Below are positions 1 through 6,654 of a stretch of DNA of 11,517 nucleotides, in pieces (within the stretch, counting starts at the first letter, position 1; the number at the start of each line of letters is the position of its first letter). Under the pieces are notes generated by a model. That model searched no databases, was not told the DNA's origin, and saw only the letters and a program-made list of their open reading frames with translations. The stretch covers positions 1 through 11,517 of the forward strand of contig UQXM01000051.1 of the NCBI GenBank assembly GCA_900545035.1. Reading direction: 5' to 3'. A program made the translations under genes and the position numbers. Origin of the DNA: an uncultured Fusobacterium sp. Its GTDB lineage: Bacteria; Fusobacteriota; Fusobacteriia; Fusobacteriales; Fusobacteriaceae.

Positions 1-30
1 GGTATAAAGGAATACCTTATTTTAATGTAA

Positions 31-324
31 TTGATTTTTAATTACCAAAATGATTATAAGATAAGATTTGAAACTTTAAGAGATATTTATATAAGAGTCC
101 TTTTTGATGTTCATTCTTTTGAATCTTCTCAGGAAAAATTGGAGGGAATTTTTCAATCTAAGCTTCCTTTTTATATTATAGGAGGAGTTGAAGGAAAAAC
201 TATTTGTCAAGAAAATAAAATTAAAATAATGACTAAAGAGATAGTAGAAAATCCTGGATTATATTATTATTTAGGAATAGATGAAATTTTAGATTGTAAG
301 AGATTAAAGGAAATATTAAGATAA
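31..324 (+). CDS. Hypothetical protein, C-terminal part; probably frameshifted at its left end
   Basis: I do not recognise this protein. The readable frame gives about 97 residues, mixed charged and aromatic, with no signal peptide, membrane segment or known motif; it ends in a lysine/arginine-rich stretch. The nominal first codon is a TTG directly after an in-frame TAA at 28-30, with no ribosome binding site at a suitable distance, so it is a poor start. The frame that enters from the left edge (from position 3) reads YKGIPYFNVIDF and then stops at 39-41. Removing one T from the T5 run at 35-39 joins the two frames as VIDF-NYQND without a stop. The simplest reading is therefore the 3' part of a longer gene carrying a one-base insertion, either a real mutation or a homopolymer sequencing error. 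It is followed by a strong terminator shared with the exporter gene on the other strand. Confidence 0.5.
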   Translation: MIFNYQNDYKIRFETLRDIYIRVLFDVHSFESSQEKLEGIFQSKLPFYIIGGVEGKTICQENKIKIMTKEIVENPGLYYYLGIDEILDCKRLKEILR

Positions 325-357
325 AATCAATATTAAACTATAACAAAAAATTTTTAT

Positions 358-392
358 AAAAAAATAAGAGGCGTTGCACCTCTTATTTTTTT
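358..392. terminator. Two-way intrinsic terminator between converging genes
   Basis: A perfect 14-base-pair inverted repeat (358-371 with 379-392) encloses the 7-base loop CGTTGCA. The core is AAGAGG/CCTCTT, flanked by A7 on one side and T7 on the other, so it gives a U-tract in both directions. It serves the plus-strand gene ending at 324 and the minus-strand exporter, whose TAA stop (383-385) lies inside the right arm. Confidence 0.9.
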
Positions 393-1240
393 GATTTTAA
401 AGTGGAATAAAAAACAGTTCCCAGAATAATAATTCCTCCAAAAATAACTTTCAAGTCAGGAATTTCATGTATTAAAATTCCTGCCAGAATTATTCCGTAC
501 AGAGGTTCAAGACATGTAATAATTCCTGCTGTCTGAGTTTTTACATACTTCATTCCTCCAATAAACATTGTGTGAGGAAGAGCTGTAAAAAGAGTTCCTA
601 AAAGTATTGTCAGGAAAATATTTGAAAGAGAGATTACAGGCTGCATTATAAAATAACAAGGCAAAAGAAAAACAGCTGCCATGCTCTGCTCACAGAAAGC
701 AATCATTGCTCCGCTGTAATCAGCTGTAAATTTTCTGTTCAGCACAGATAAAAAGGCATAAGTAAATCCTGAAAGTATTCCAAGAAGTGCTCCTATTGTC
801 ATCTCATTTCCAAATTCAAATTCGGGAACTACAAAAAATATTCCTATAAATGTAACAACAGCAGTAACAATATCGGAAATTTGCAGTTTTTCTTTAAAGA
901 AATAAGGTTCAATAAAAGTGGCAAACACAGGGAAAGTTGAAAATGTCAAAAGTCCTATTGCCACAGTGGAAAGTTTTATGGATTCATAGAATGTTGTCCA
1001 GTGTACAGCAAGTAAAAATCCCAGCAGAATAAATGAAAAAAAATGTTTTCTGTTTTTTAATTTTGTATCTTTTTTCATAATTTTCATATAGGAAAAAATT
1101 GAAACAGATGATGATATAAGTCTTCCCAGAACTAAGATAGTGCTCGGAAGAGTAATAAGTTTTCCAAAAACTCCCGTAAGTCCGAAAAGCAGCACAGCAA
1201 AATGTATCTGCATAAGACTGCGGCTTTTATTGTCAAGCAT
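383..1240 (-). CDS. EamA-family (DMT superfamily) transporter
   Basis: This is a 285-residue, strongly hydrophobic protein with about ten membrane segments, the usual length and topology for drug/metabolite transporters of the EamA (RhaT/YdcZ-like) group. Two EamA repeats are visible, roughly residues 10-140 and 150-282. Family-like features include HWTTFYESIKLSTVAIG followed by a proline-rich helix and a glutamate in the first repeat, and the LEPLYGIILAGILIHE block in the second repeat. Members export amino acids, nucleosides or other small metabolites; the sequence does not reveal the substrate. The ATG at 1238-1240 is preceded by an AGGGGGG-type ribosome binding site about eight bases away. 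It is a single-gene unit transcribed divergently from the PTS regulator, and its last codons overlap the shared terminator. The family call is firm, the cargo unknown. Confidence 0.88.
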   Translation of the reverse strand: MLDNKSRSLMQIHFAVLLFGLTGVFGKLITLPSTILVLGRLISSSVSIFSYMKIMKKDTKLKNRKHFFSFILLGFLLAVHWTTFYESIKLSTVAIGLLTFSTFPVFATFIEPYFFKEKLQISDIVTAVVTFIGIFFVVPEFEFGNEMTIGALLGILSGFTYAFLSVLNRKFTADYSGAMIAFCEQSMAAVFLLPCYFIMQPVISLSNIFLTILLGTLFTALPHTMFIGGMKYVKTQTAGIITCLEPLYGIILAGILIHEIPDLKVIFGGIIILGTVFYSTLKSKK

Positions 1241-1283
1241 AATACCTGCCCCCCTAAAATATAAATTGTATTCAGTATATAGG

Positions 1284-1312
1284 ATTTTATATCATAAAAG
1301 GAATGAAGTCAA
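1284..1312 (-). promoter_or_regulatory. Promoter of the EamA transporter gene
   Basis: On the minus strand TTGACT (1312-1307) and TAAAAT (1289-1284) are separated by 17 bases, each a 5/6 match to sigma-70 consensus. This would give a leader of roughly 35-40 bases before the ATG at 1240. The -35 box lies only 30 bases from the -35 box of the divergent regulator promoter. Confidence 0.6.
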
Positions 1313-1341
1313 TAGGCAGAAGAAAAGATAATTTTGTATGA

Positions 1342-1370
1342 TTGCATAAAAATAGAATATCAGTTATAAT
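1342..1370 (+). promoter_or_regulatory. Promoter of the PRD regulator gene
   Basis: TTGCAT (1342-1347) and a perfect TATAAT (1365-1370) are separated by 17 bases. Transcription would start near 1377, leaving a leader of about 37 bases. No antiterminator-style hairpin is visible in this leader. Confidence 0.7.
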
Positions 1371-1397
1371 CTAAAGTATATGCGGGAGAATATTTTT

Positions 1398-1406
1398 GGA
1401 GAGGAG
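1398..1406 (+). promoter_or_regulatory. Ribosome binding site fixing the regulator start at ATG 1414
   Basis: GGAGAGGAG ends seven bases before ATG 1414. The upstream in-frame TTG at 1396 overlaps this site and has no site of its own, so the 674-residue product starting at 1414 is preferred over a 680-residue one. Confidence 0.8.
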
Positions 1407-1413
1407 CGGAAAA

Positions 1414-3438
1414 ATGCTTACAAGTAAATCTGTGGAGTTGTTAAAATTTTTATTAAGCAGAAGAGAAAAAGTACTTTTGAAAGAGCTGGCTGAGCATTTT
1501 GAACTCAGTGAAAGAAGTATCAGATATGAAGCAGAAAAAATAATAGAAGAAACTGAAAAAGAAAAATTTAAATTTTATCTCAATAAAGGGGAATGTTGGA
1601 TAGAAAATTATGATTTTCTTGAAAAATTTTTGGAAAATAATACAGGGTATGTACCTTCTCCAAAAGAAAGAGAATTGTATATATTTTTAAAAATATGTTT
1701 TGAAAGGGTTATAAATCAGACTATTATTTCAGATGAATTGGAGATAAGCAAAAGTACAATAAAAACTCATCTTCGTGATATAAGAAAGACTCTTGAGATT
1801 TATAATTTGGAACTGGAACTTCTTCCTAAAAAAGGGCTGATTGTAAATGGAGAGGAGGAACAGCTTCGTCAATGTGCTTTAAAGGCTGTATATCTTTCTA
1901 AAAAACAAAAAAGCAGATTTTTGGACGATGTGATTTCAGGATATCTGAAAAATATTGACGAAGAGGGGCTGAAACTTTTTATTAATTATTGTCAGAAGCT
2001 TATGGATAAAATAATTTCCGATGAAGCTTATGAAATTATTTTAAGATATCTTACTATGGTTGTATACTTTAACAGAAAAGGATATGTGATAAAATCCATA
2101 AAAAATGAGAATTTTCTGAAAGGAACAAAGGAATATGAATCTGTTCAGAAATCCAAAGCACTTCTTGAGGGATATTATGAACTTGAACTTTCAGAAGCGG
2201 AATATCTGAAGATAACAGATTATTTTCTGGGAAGTCATACATATAATATTTCATACTCATATTATGAAAATTGGGTTGAAATTGAGATAATAGTCAGAAA
2301 TTTTATAGAAAAAGTAAATAAAGAGCTTGATGTTGATGTTTCTAACGATGAAACTCTTATTCTTGGGCTTGTAAATCATATTAAACCTACAATTTACAGG
2401 ATAAAAAATGGGATAGAACTTGAAAATACAATATATGAAGAGGTGGCGGAAAGTTATCCGAAACTTTTTTCTCTTGTAAAGAGCAGTGTGGGAGAGCTTG
2501 AAAAATTTATAAACAATAAATTTACAAATGATGAAATTGCATTTATAACAATTCATTTTAAGGCGGCTATTGACAGAAATGCCAAGAAAAAAAGAGAAAA
2601 AACAAAAGTTCTTATTGTCTGCGGTTCAGGATACGGAAGTTCAAGACTTCTTGCTCAGCAGGTAAAAGATATTTACAGAGTGGAAATTGTTGATACAATA
2701 CCAAGATATTTATTGGAAAAAGTAAATAAAAGAAAAGATATCGATGTTATTTTAACGACAGTTCCCATTGAAAACTTTAAAACTGACAGACAAATAATTA
2801 AAGTAAGTCCTCTTCTGACAAAAGAGGATATGCAGAAACTGGATAATTATCCTATTCCGAGGGACAGTAAAAAAATATTGTTTTCAGAGCTTATAAATGT
2901 CATTGAAAAAAATACTGGGGAAAAAGCTTCGGAAAAACTTATAACAGGATTAAAAAATTTCCTTGATACAAGACTGATAGATGATATTTTTCATAAAAAA
3001 ATTACAATTTTTGACCTGTTGTCAGAGCAGAGAATTAAGCTCAAAGGAAAAGCAAAAAATTGGAAAGAAGCTATAACAGAAGCAGGAGAACTGCTTTTGA
3101 AAGACGGATGTATAGAAAATGAATATATTGGGGATATGATAAAAGTTGTTGAAGAATTCGGAAGCTACATTATGCTTGTTCCCAATGTGATTTTTCCTCA
3201 TGCAAAAGCCAGAAGCAAAGTAAAAAAGACAGGTTTTTCAATAGTTATGTATGATGAGAAAATAGATTTTATAGACGGACAGAAAATAGATATGGTAATA
3301 TCTTTTTGTTCTAAAGATGAAAGGGAGCATTTGGACGGGTTGATAAGTATCATCGATAAAATTGAAGAAAATAGTCTGAAAGAAAAAATAATGAGAAGCA
3401 GAAACGGCAGAGAGGTAATAAAATATTTCATAGATTAG
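1414..3438 (+). CDS. PRD-domain PTS-responsive transcriptional regulator (MtlR/LicR-like, BglG family)
   Basis: This 674-residue regulator is built like MtlR/LicR activators. An N-terminal HTH_11 winged helix (about 3-60, with LKELAEHFELSERSIRYE) is followed by a second helix-turn-helix (about 80-150, ISDELEISKSTIKTHL). PRD1 spans about 175-275 and PRD2 about 285-390. An EIIB-like domain begins at VLIVCGSGYGSS (Cys403), and a C-terminal EIIA type-2 domain (about 530-674) holds the phosphorylatable-type FPHAKA His596 and a second His639. PRD2 keeps both family histidines (NHIKP His322 and TIHFKA His381); PRD1 keeps neither. Two DNA-binding modules and the absence of a CAT RNA-binding domain point to DNA-binding activation, not RNA antitermination. 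The gene sits directly upstream of the EIIA-EIIB-EIIC-kinase-aldolase operon, has its own promoter and terminator, and presumably controls that operon. In MtlR, PRD2 phosphorylation by HPr activates and EIIB-domain phosphorylation by the cognate EIIA inhibits; the same scheme is inferred here. Confidence 0.9.
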   Translation: MLTSKSVELLKFLLSRREKVLLKELAEHFELSERSIRYEAEKIIEETEKEKFKFYLNKGECWIENYDFLEKFLENNTGYVPSPKERELYIFLKICFERVINQTIISDELEISKSTIKTHLRDIRKTLEIYNLELELLPKKGLIVNGEEEQLRQCALKAVYLSKKQKSRFLDDVISGYLKNIDEEGLKLFINYCQKLMDKIISDEAYEIILRYLTMVVYFNRKGYVIKSIKNENFLKGTKEYESVQKSKALLEGYYELELSEAEYLKITDYFLGSHTYNISYSYYENWVEIEIIVRNFIEKVNKELDVDVSNDETLILGLVNHIKPTIYRIKNGIELENTIYEEVAESYPKLFSLVKSSVGELEKFINNKFTNDEIAFITIHFKAAIDRNAKKKREKTKVLIVCGSGYGSSRLLAQQVKDIYRVEIVDTIPRYLLEKVNKRKDIDVILTTVPIENFKTDRQIIKVSPLLTKEDMQKLDNYPIPRDSKKILFSELINVIEKNTGEKASEKLITGLKNFLDTRLIDDIFHKKITIFDLLSEQRIKLKGKAKNWKEAITEAGELLLKDGCIENEYIGDMIKVVEEFGSYIMLVPNVIFPHAKARSKVKKTGFSIVMYDEKIDFIDGQKIDMVISFCSKDEREHLDGLISIIDKIEENSLKEKIMRSRNGREVIKYFID

Positions 3439-3468
3439 AAAAGAGAGTTTAACAGCTCTCTTTTTTTT
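3439..3468 (+). terminator. Intrinsic terminator after the regulator gene
   Basis: A nine-base-pair stem AAAAGAGAG (3439-3447) with CTCTCTTTT (3456-3464), an eight-base loop and a T8 run (3461-3468) begins immediately after the TAG stop. It separates the regulator transcript from the PTS operon. Confidence 0.85.
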
Positions 3469-3485
3469 ATGAATAAAATAAAATC

Positions 3486-3514
3486 TTTAATATTTTTTAT
3501 AAATAAAATATAAT
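3486..3514 (+). promoter_or_regulatory. Probable promoter of the PTS-kinase-aldolase operon
   Basis: A perfect TATAAT (3509-3514) lies 17 bases after a poor -35 box, TTTAAT (3486-3491). A good -10 with a weak -35 suits an activator-dependent promoter, consistent with the adjacent PRD regulator, but the region is so AT-rich that chance matches are likely. I saw no clear operator repeat in 3469-3547. The ribosome binding site AGGAG (3533-3537) precedes ATG 3548. Confidence 0.45.
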
Positions 3515-3547
3515 AAAATTGAACAAAGTGAAAGGAGATGAAGGGAA

Positions 3548-3976
3548 ATGTTAAAAAAAGTCTTAGAAAACAGAGTTAATATAGTTGACAGAGTACAGAA
3601 CTGGGAAGAAGCAGTAAGAGTTGCAGCAAAACCTCTTACAGCAGATATGTCAGTTACAAATCAATATGTGGAAGCTATGATAAATAATATAAAAAAATTC
3701 GGAACATATATAGTTGTAGCACCAAAGGTGGCAATGCCTCATTCAAGACCGGAGGACGGAGTAAATAAAAATTGTCTTGCTCTTTTAAAAATAAATGAGG
3801 GTGTGTTTTTCGGAGATGAAGATGAGAAAGTATATCTTATTTTTGTTCTCGGAGCAGTGGACAGCAATTCTCATATAGAAACTTTGACACAGCTTATGGA
3901 TGTAATAGATGACGAAGAAAAAATAGACGCTCTTGCGGAAGCGGAATCTGTAAATGAAATTTTGGAAATAATTTAA
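3548..3976 (+). CDS. PTS sugar transporter subunit IIA (mannitol/fructose type, EIIA-2)
   Basis: This is a cytoplasmic phosphocarrier that takes phosphate from HPr and passes it to the EIIB encoded next door. Its 142 residues form one PTS_EIIA type-2 domain. The phosphorylation site sits in AMPHSRPEDG (His65) and a second active-site histidine in SNSHIETL (His109), matching the His65/His111 pair known from the mannitol EIIA domain. UlaC-type EIIA proteins belong to this same fold. It is the first gene of the operon, 45 bases ahead of EIIB, with AGGAG about ten bases before the ATG. It resembles the C-terminal EIIA-like domain of the upstream regulator (shared NW.EA, FG.YI, P..PH patterns), so the two are paralogous domains. 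Besides transport, it is the likely donor that phosphorylates the regulator's EIIB-like Cys403 and signals substrate availability. Confidence 0.93.
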   Translation: MLKKVLENRVNIVDRVQNWEEAVRVAAKPLTADMSVTNQYVEAMINNIKKFGTYIVVAPKVAMPHSRPEDGVNKNCLALLKINEGVFFGDEDEKVYLIFVLGAVDSNSHIETLTQLMDVIDDEEKIDALAEAESVNEILEII

Positions 3977-4021
3977 TAAAATAAATAAAAAATATAAAGG
4001 ATATTTTAAGGAGGAAGAAAA

Positions 4022-4297
4022 ATGATAAAAATTTTAACAGTATGCGGAAACGGAATAGGAAGCAGCTTAATGTGTGCAATGAAAATTGAAGAAATTTGTA
4101 AAGAAGAGGGAATACAAGCAGAAGTGGCATCTTCTGACTTCAACTCTGTTGCAGGAAAAGGAGCAGACCTTATTGTTACAGTAAAACAGCTTGCAGACCA
4201 ATTAAAAGATTATAATGTTGCAGAAATCAGAAGTTATACTAACAAGAAAAAAATAAAAGAAGATGTTTTGGACAGAATTAAAGAACTTGTAAAATAA
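4022..4297 (+). CDS. PTS sugar transporter subunit IIB (ascorbate/lactose-like)
   Basis: This small cytoplasmic EIIB protein of 91 residues is phosphorylated on cysteine and hands phosphate to the sugar as it passes through EIIC. The N-terminal strand and phosphate loop read ILTVCGNGIGSSLM, with the catalytic Cys8 followed by the glycine/serine P-loop typical of the PTS_IIB lactose/cellobiose/ascorbate fold. Length is normal for UlaB-like proteins. A strong ribosome binding site (AAGGAGG, 4008-4014) lies seven bases before the ATG. It is flanked by EIIA and EIIC in the order expected for an ascorbate-galactitol superfamily PTS with all domains on separate chains. The family is certain; which sugar it phosphorylates cannot be read from the sequence. 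Confidence 0.93.
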   Translation: MIKILTVCGNGIGSSLMCAMKIEEICKEEGIQAEVASSDFNSVAGKGADLIVTVKQLADQLKDYNVAEIRSYTNKKKIKEDVLDRIKELVK

Positions 4298-4344
4298 TAA
4301 AAATATAAAAAATAAAATTATTTAAACTTGAAGGAGGAAAAATT

Positions 4345-5715
4345 ATGAACTTATTAAAAATTATTGCTAATGATATTTTGACAAGTCCGGCTTTTCTGAT
4401 GGGGCTTATATCGTTATTCGGACTTCTTGCTCTGAAAAAACCTTTTAACAAACTTATCACAGGAACATTAAAACCAATTTTAGGATATATAATGCTTGGA
4501 GCGGGAGCAGGATTTATAGTAACAAATCTTGACCCTCTTGGAAAAATGATAGAACATGGATTCGGAATTACCGGAGTTGTGCCAAACAACGAAGCTATAA
4601 CTTCAATAGCTCAAAACCTTCTTGGTAAAGAAACAATGTTTATTCTTGTAACAGGACTTGTAATAAATATAATAATTGCGAGAGTTACTAAATATAAATA
4701 TATATTCCTTACAGGACATCACAGCTTCTTTATGGCTTGTATGTTTTCGGCAGTATTATCTACTTCAGGATTAAAAGGCGGAATGTTAATCCTTGTTGGA
4801 GGATTTATTCTTGGAGCATGGTCAGCAATATCTCCTAGCATCGGACAAAAATATACAGACCTTGTAACTGATGATGACGGAATTGCAATGGGACACTTTG
4901 GTTCTCTTGGATATTATTTATCTGCTTTCATCGGTTCAAAAGTAGGAAACAAAGAAGACAGTACAGAAGATATTGTTATTCCTGAAAAAGTAAACTTCTT
5001 GAGAGACAGTACGATTTCAACAGCAATTACAATGATAGTATTCTATTTGGTGGCAGCTATTGCAGCAGGTCCTGAATATGTTCAGACAAATCTTTCAAAC
5101 GGAACTAACTATATAGTATTTGCACTTACTTCAGCTTTAAGTTTCGCTGTTGGAGTTACAATAGTATATAACGGTGTAAGAATGATATTATCAGAACTTA
5201 TTCCGGCATTCCAAGGGGTTTCTCAAAAACTTATCCCTAATGCAATTCCGGCAGTTGACTGTGCAGTATTCTTTACATATGCACCAAATGCAGTACTTAT
5301 CGGATTCATCTCTTCATTTATCGGTGGAGTAATCGGAATGTTAATTCTTGGAGCAGCAGGAGCAGTACTTATTATCCCTGGACTTGTACCTCACTTCTTC
5401 TGCGGAGCAACAGCAGGAATTTACGGAAATGCAACTGGAGGAAAAAGAGGAGCTATTATTGGTTCATTTATAAACGGACTTTTACTGGCTTTCTTACCGG
5501 CAGCACTTCTTCCTGTACTTGGAAGCATAGGATTCCAAAATACAACATTCGGAGATTTTGACTTTGCAGTACTTGGAATATTAATAGGTAAAGCGGTGGA
5601 AAATGTAGGAGAGATAGGGGTTTACGGAATAATTGCAATACTTCTTGTAATTCTTATTGTTCCTAACTTCATCAAAACAAAATCTCATGTTATAAATGCT
5701 AAAGATGAATATTAA
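4345..5715 (+). CDS. PTS transporter subunit IIC, UlaA (ascorbate) family; substrate uncertain
   Basis: This is the 456-residue polytopic membrane permease of the PTS, close to the roughly 465 residues of E. coli UlaA. The N-terminus (residues 1-90) follows the UlaA pattern: a first hydrophobic helix, a GTLKPILGYIMLGAGAG segment, and GITGVVPNNEAI. Other family-like landmarks are TGHHSFF (His125/His126), the TDDDGIAMGHFGSLGY loop (His184), and glycine-rich helices including the VPHFFCGATAGIYGN block in the C-terminal third. With EIIB it moves a substrate inward and phosphorylates it. UlaA relatives are routinely labelled ascorbate transporters, but the genes downstream encode a sugar kinase and an FBP-type aldolase instead of ascorbate-6-phosphate lactonase and its partners, so a different substrate is inferred. 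AAGGAGG precedes the ATG. Codons here are somewhat richer in ATC, CTT and GGA than in neighbours, as expected for a well-expressed membrane protein. Confidence 0.92.
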   Translation: MNLLKIIANDILTSPAFLMGLISLFGLLALKKPFNKLITGTLKPILGYIMLGAGAGFIVTNLDPLGKMIEHGFGITGVVPNNEAITSIAQNLLGKETMFILVTGLVINIIIARVTKYKYIFLTGHHSFFMACMFSAVLSTSGLKGGMLILVGGFILGAWSAISPSIGQKYTDLVTDDDGIAMGHFGSLGYYLSAFIGSKVGNKEDSTEDIVIPEKVNFLRDSTISTAITMIVFYLVAAIAAGPEYVQTNLSNGTNYIVFALTSALSFAVGVTIVYNGVRMILSELIPAFQGVSQKLIPNAIPAVDCAVFFTYAPNAVLIGFISSFIGGVIGMLILGAAGAVLIIPGLVPHFFCGATAGIYGNATGGKRGAIIGSFINGLLLAFLPAALLPVLGSIGFQNTTFGDFDFAVLGILIGKAVENVGEIGVYGIIAILLVILIVPNFIKTKSHVINAKDEY

Positions 5716-5752
5716 TTTTCTGGCTTGTTTAAATTAGCAGAAAGGAAAAAAT

Positions 5753-6649
5753 ATGAAAAAAATACTTTGTGTGGGACATTCAGCATATGATATAACTTAT
5801 CTTATGTCTGACTTCCCTATAGAAAACAGAAAATATAAAGCAGAGGACAGAATAATGGTAAGCGGCGGACCTGCAGGGAACGCTTCTTATCTTTTGGGAA
5901 AATACGGAGAGCAGGTTTCATATATAACTACTTTGGGAAATGATGTTTACGGACATGAAATTTTAAATGATTTGGAAGAAGTGGGAGTAGATACAAAAAA
6001 TATAATTGTAAGAGATGAAATTACAACTCCGTGCAGTATAATAATTGCTAACAGAAGCAATGGGTCAAGGACAATTATAAATTACAGAGAAGAGAAAAAA
6101 ATTGACGGTGTGGAATTTAAATATAAAAATAAACCGGAAATAATTCTTTTTGACGGACATGAGTTGGAACTTGCCTTACAGGCTGCAGAAAAATTTCCTG
6201 AAGCAGTAAAAGTTCTTGATGCAGGAACATACAAAGAGGGAACAAGAATTTTGGGAGAAATAGTTGATTATCTTGTATGTTCTGAAGATTTTGCAAGAGA
6301 TTACTGCGGGCTGGAAAAAATAGAGGAAAAAGATTTTGTCTTTGTTTTAAATAAACTGAAAGAGCTTAATAAAAATACAATAATAGTTACACTTGGGGAA
6401 AGAGGCTCTATAATGGAAAAAGACGGAAAAGTTGAAAGATTTAAGGCTTTCAAGGCAAAAGCTGTGGATACAACAGGTGCCGGAGATATATTTCATGGAG
6501 CATTTGTATACGGACTCAGCAATAATTTTTCCATTGAAAAAAATATAGAGTTTGCTTCTGCCTGTGCTTCACTTTCTGTGGAAAAACTTGGAGGAAGAAA
6601 TTCCATTCCAGAAATAAAAGATGTATTAGAGAGAATAAAAAGAGGTTAA
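5753..6649 (+). CDS. PfkB-family (ribokinase-like) carbohydrate kinase
   Basis: This is a cytoplasmic ATP-dependent sugar or sugar-phosphate kinase of 298 residues, normal for the PfkB family. The N-terminal part carries the substrate-side glycine motif SGGPAGNAS (37-45) followed by the GNDVYGHEIL region. The C-terminal PfkB signature DTTGAGDIFHGA (239-250) supplies the anion hole and the catalytic base Asp245. The opening (ILCVGHSAYDIT) resembles ribokinase/ketohexokinase-type members and not FruK, which begins differently. Between a PTS EIIC and an FBP-type aldolase, its expected job is to add a second phosphate to the sugar phosphate delivered by the PTS, giving the aldolase its bisphosphate substrate. 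It lies 37 bases after EIIC with ribosome binding site AGAAAGG, and its stop is five bases before the aldolase ATG. Acting on an unphosphorylated sugar is an alternative. Confidence 0.88.
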   Translation: MKKILCVGHSAYDITYLMSDFPIENRKYKAEDRIMVSGGPAGNASYLLGKYGEQVSYITTLGNDVYGHEILNDLEEVGVDTKNIIVRDEITTPCSIIIANRSNGSRTIINYREEKKIDGVEFKYKNKPEIILFDGHELELALQAAEKFPEAVKVLDAGTYKEGTRILGEIVDYLVCSEDFARDYCGLEKIEEKDFVFVLNKLKELNKNTIIVTLGERGSIMEKDGKVERFKAFKAKAVDTTGAGDIFHGAFVYGLSNNFSIEKNIEFASACASLSVEKLGGRNSIPEIKDVLERIKRG

Positions 6650-6654
6650 TAATA

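Noticed and set aside
31..45. Programmed frameshifting at the T5 run
   Set aside because: The shift needed is +1, and the run does not form a standard X XXY YYZ slippery heptamer; no downstream stimulatory structure is visible. A simple indel is more likely.
1396..1413. TTG start at 1396 for the regulator
   Set aside because: It overlaps the GGAGAGGAG ribosome binding site that serves ATG 1414.
2069..2556. Minus-strand open frames within the regulator gene
   Set aside because: They are phenylalanine/isoleucine/lysine-rich shadows of an AT-rich coding strand with no start signals; the regulator frame explains the region fully.
3439..3547. RNA antiterminator (RAT) switch controlling the PTS operon
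   Set aside because: The only hairpin is the simple terminator directly after the regulator stop, with no competing structure. The regulator has DNA-binding HTH domains and lacks an RNA-binding CAT domain.
3548..5715. Naming the PTS genes ulaC, ulaB and ulaA as an ascorbate system
   Set aside because: The permease family fits, but no ascorbate catabolic gene is present and the downstream enzymes belong to a phosphoketose route, so substrate-specific symbols would mislead.
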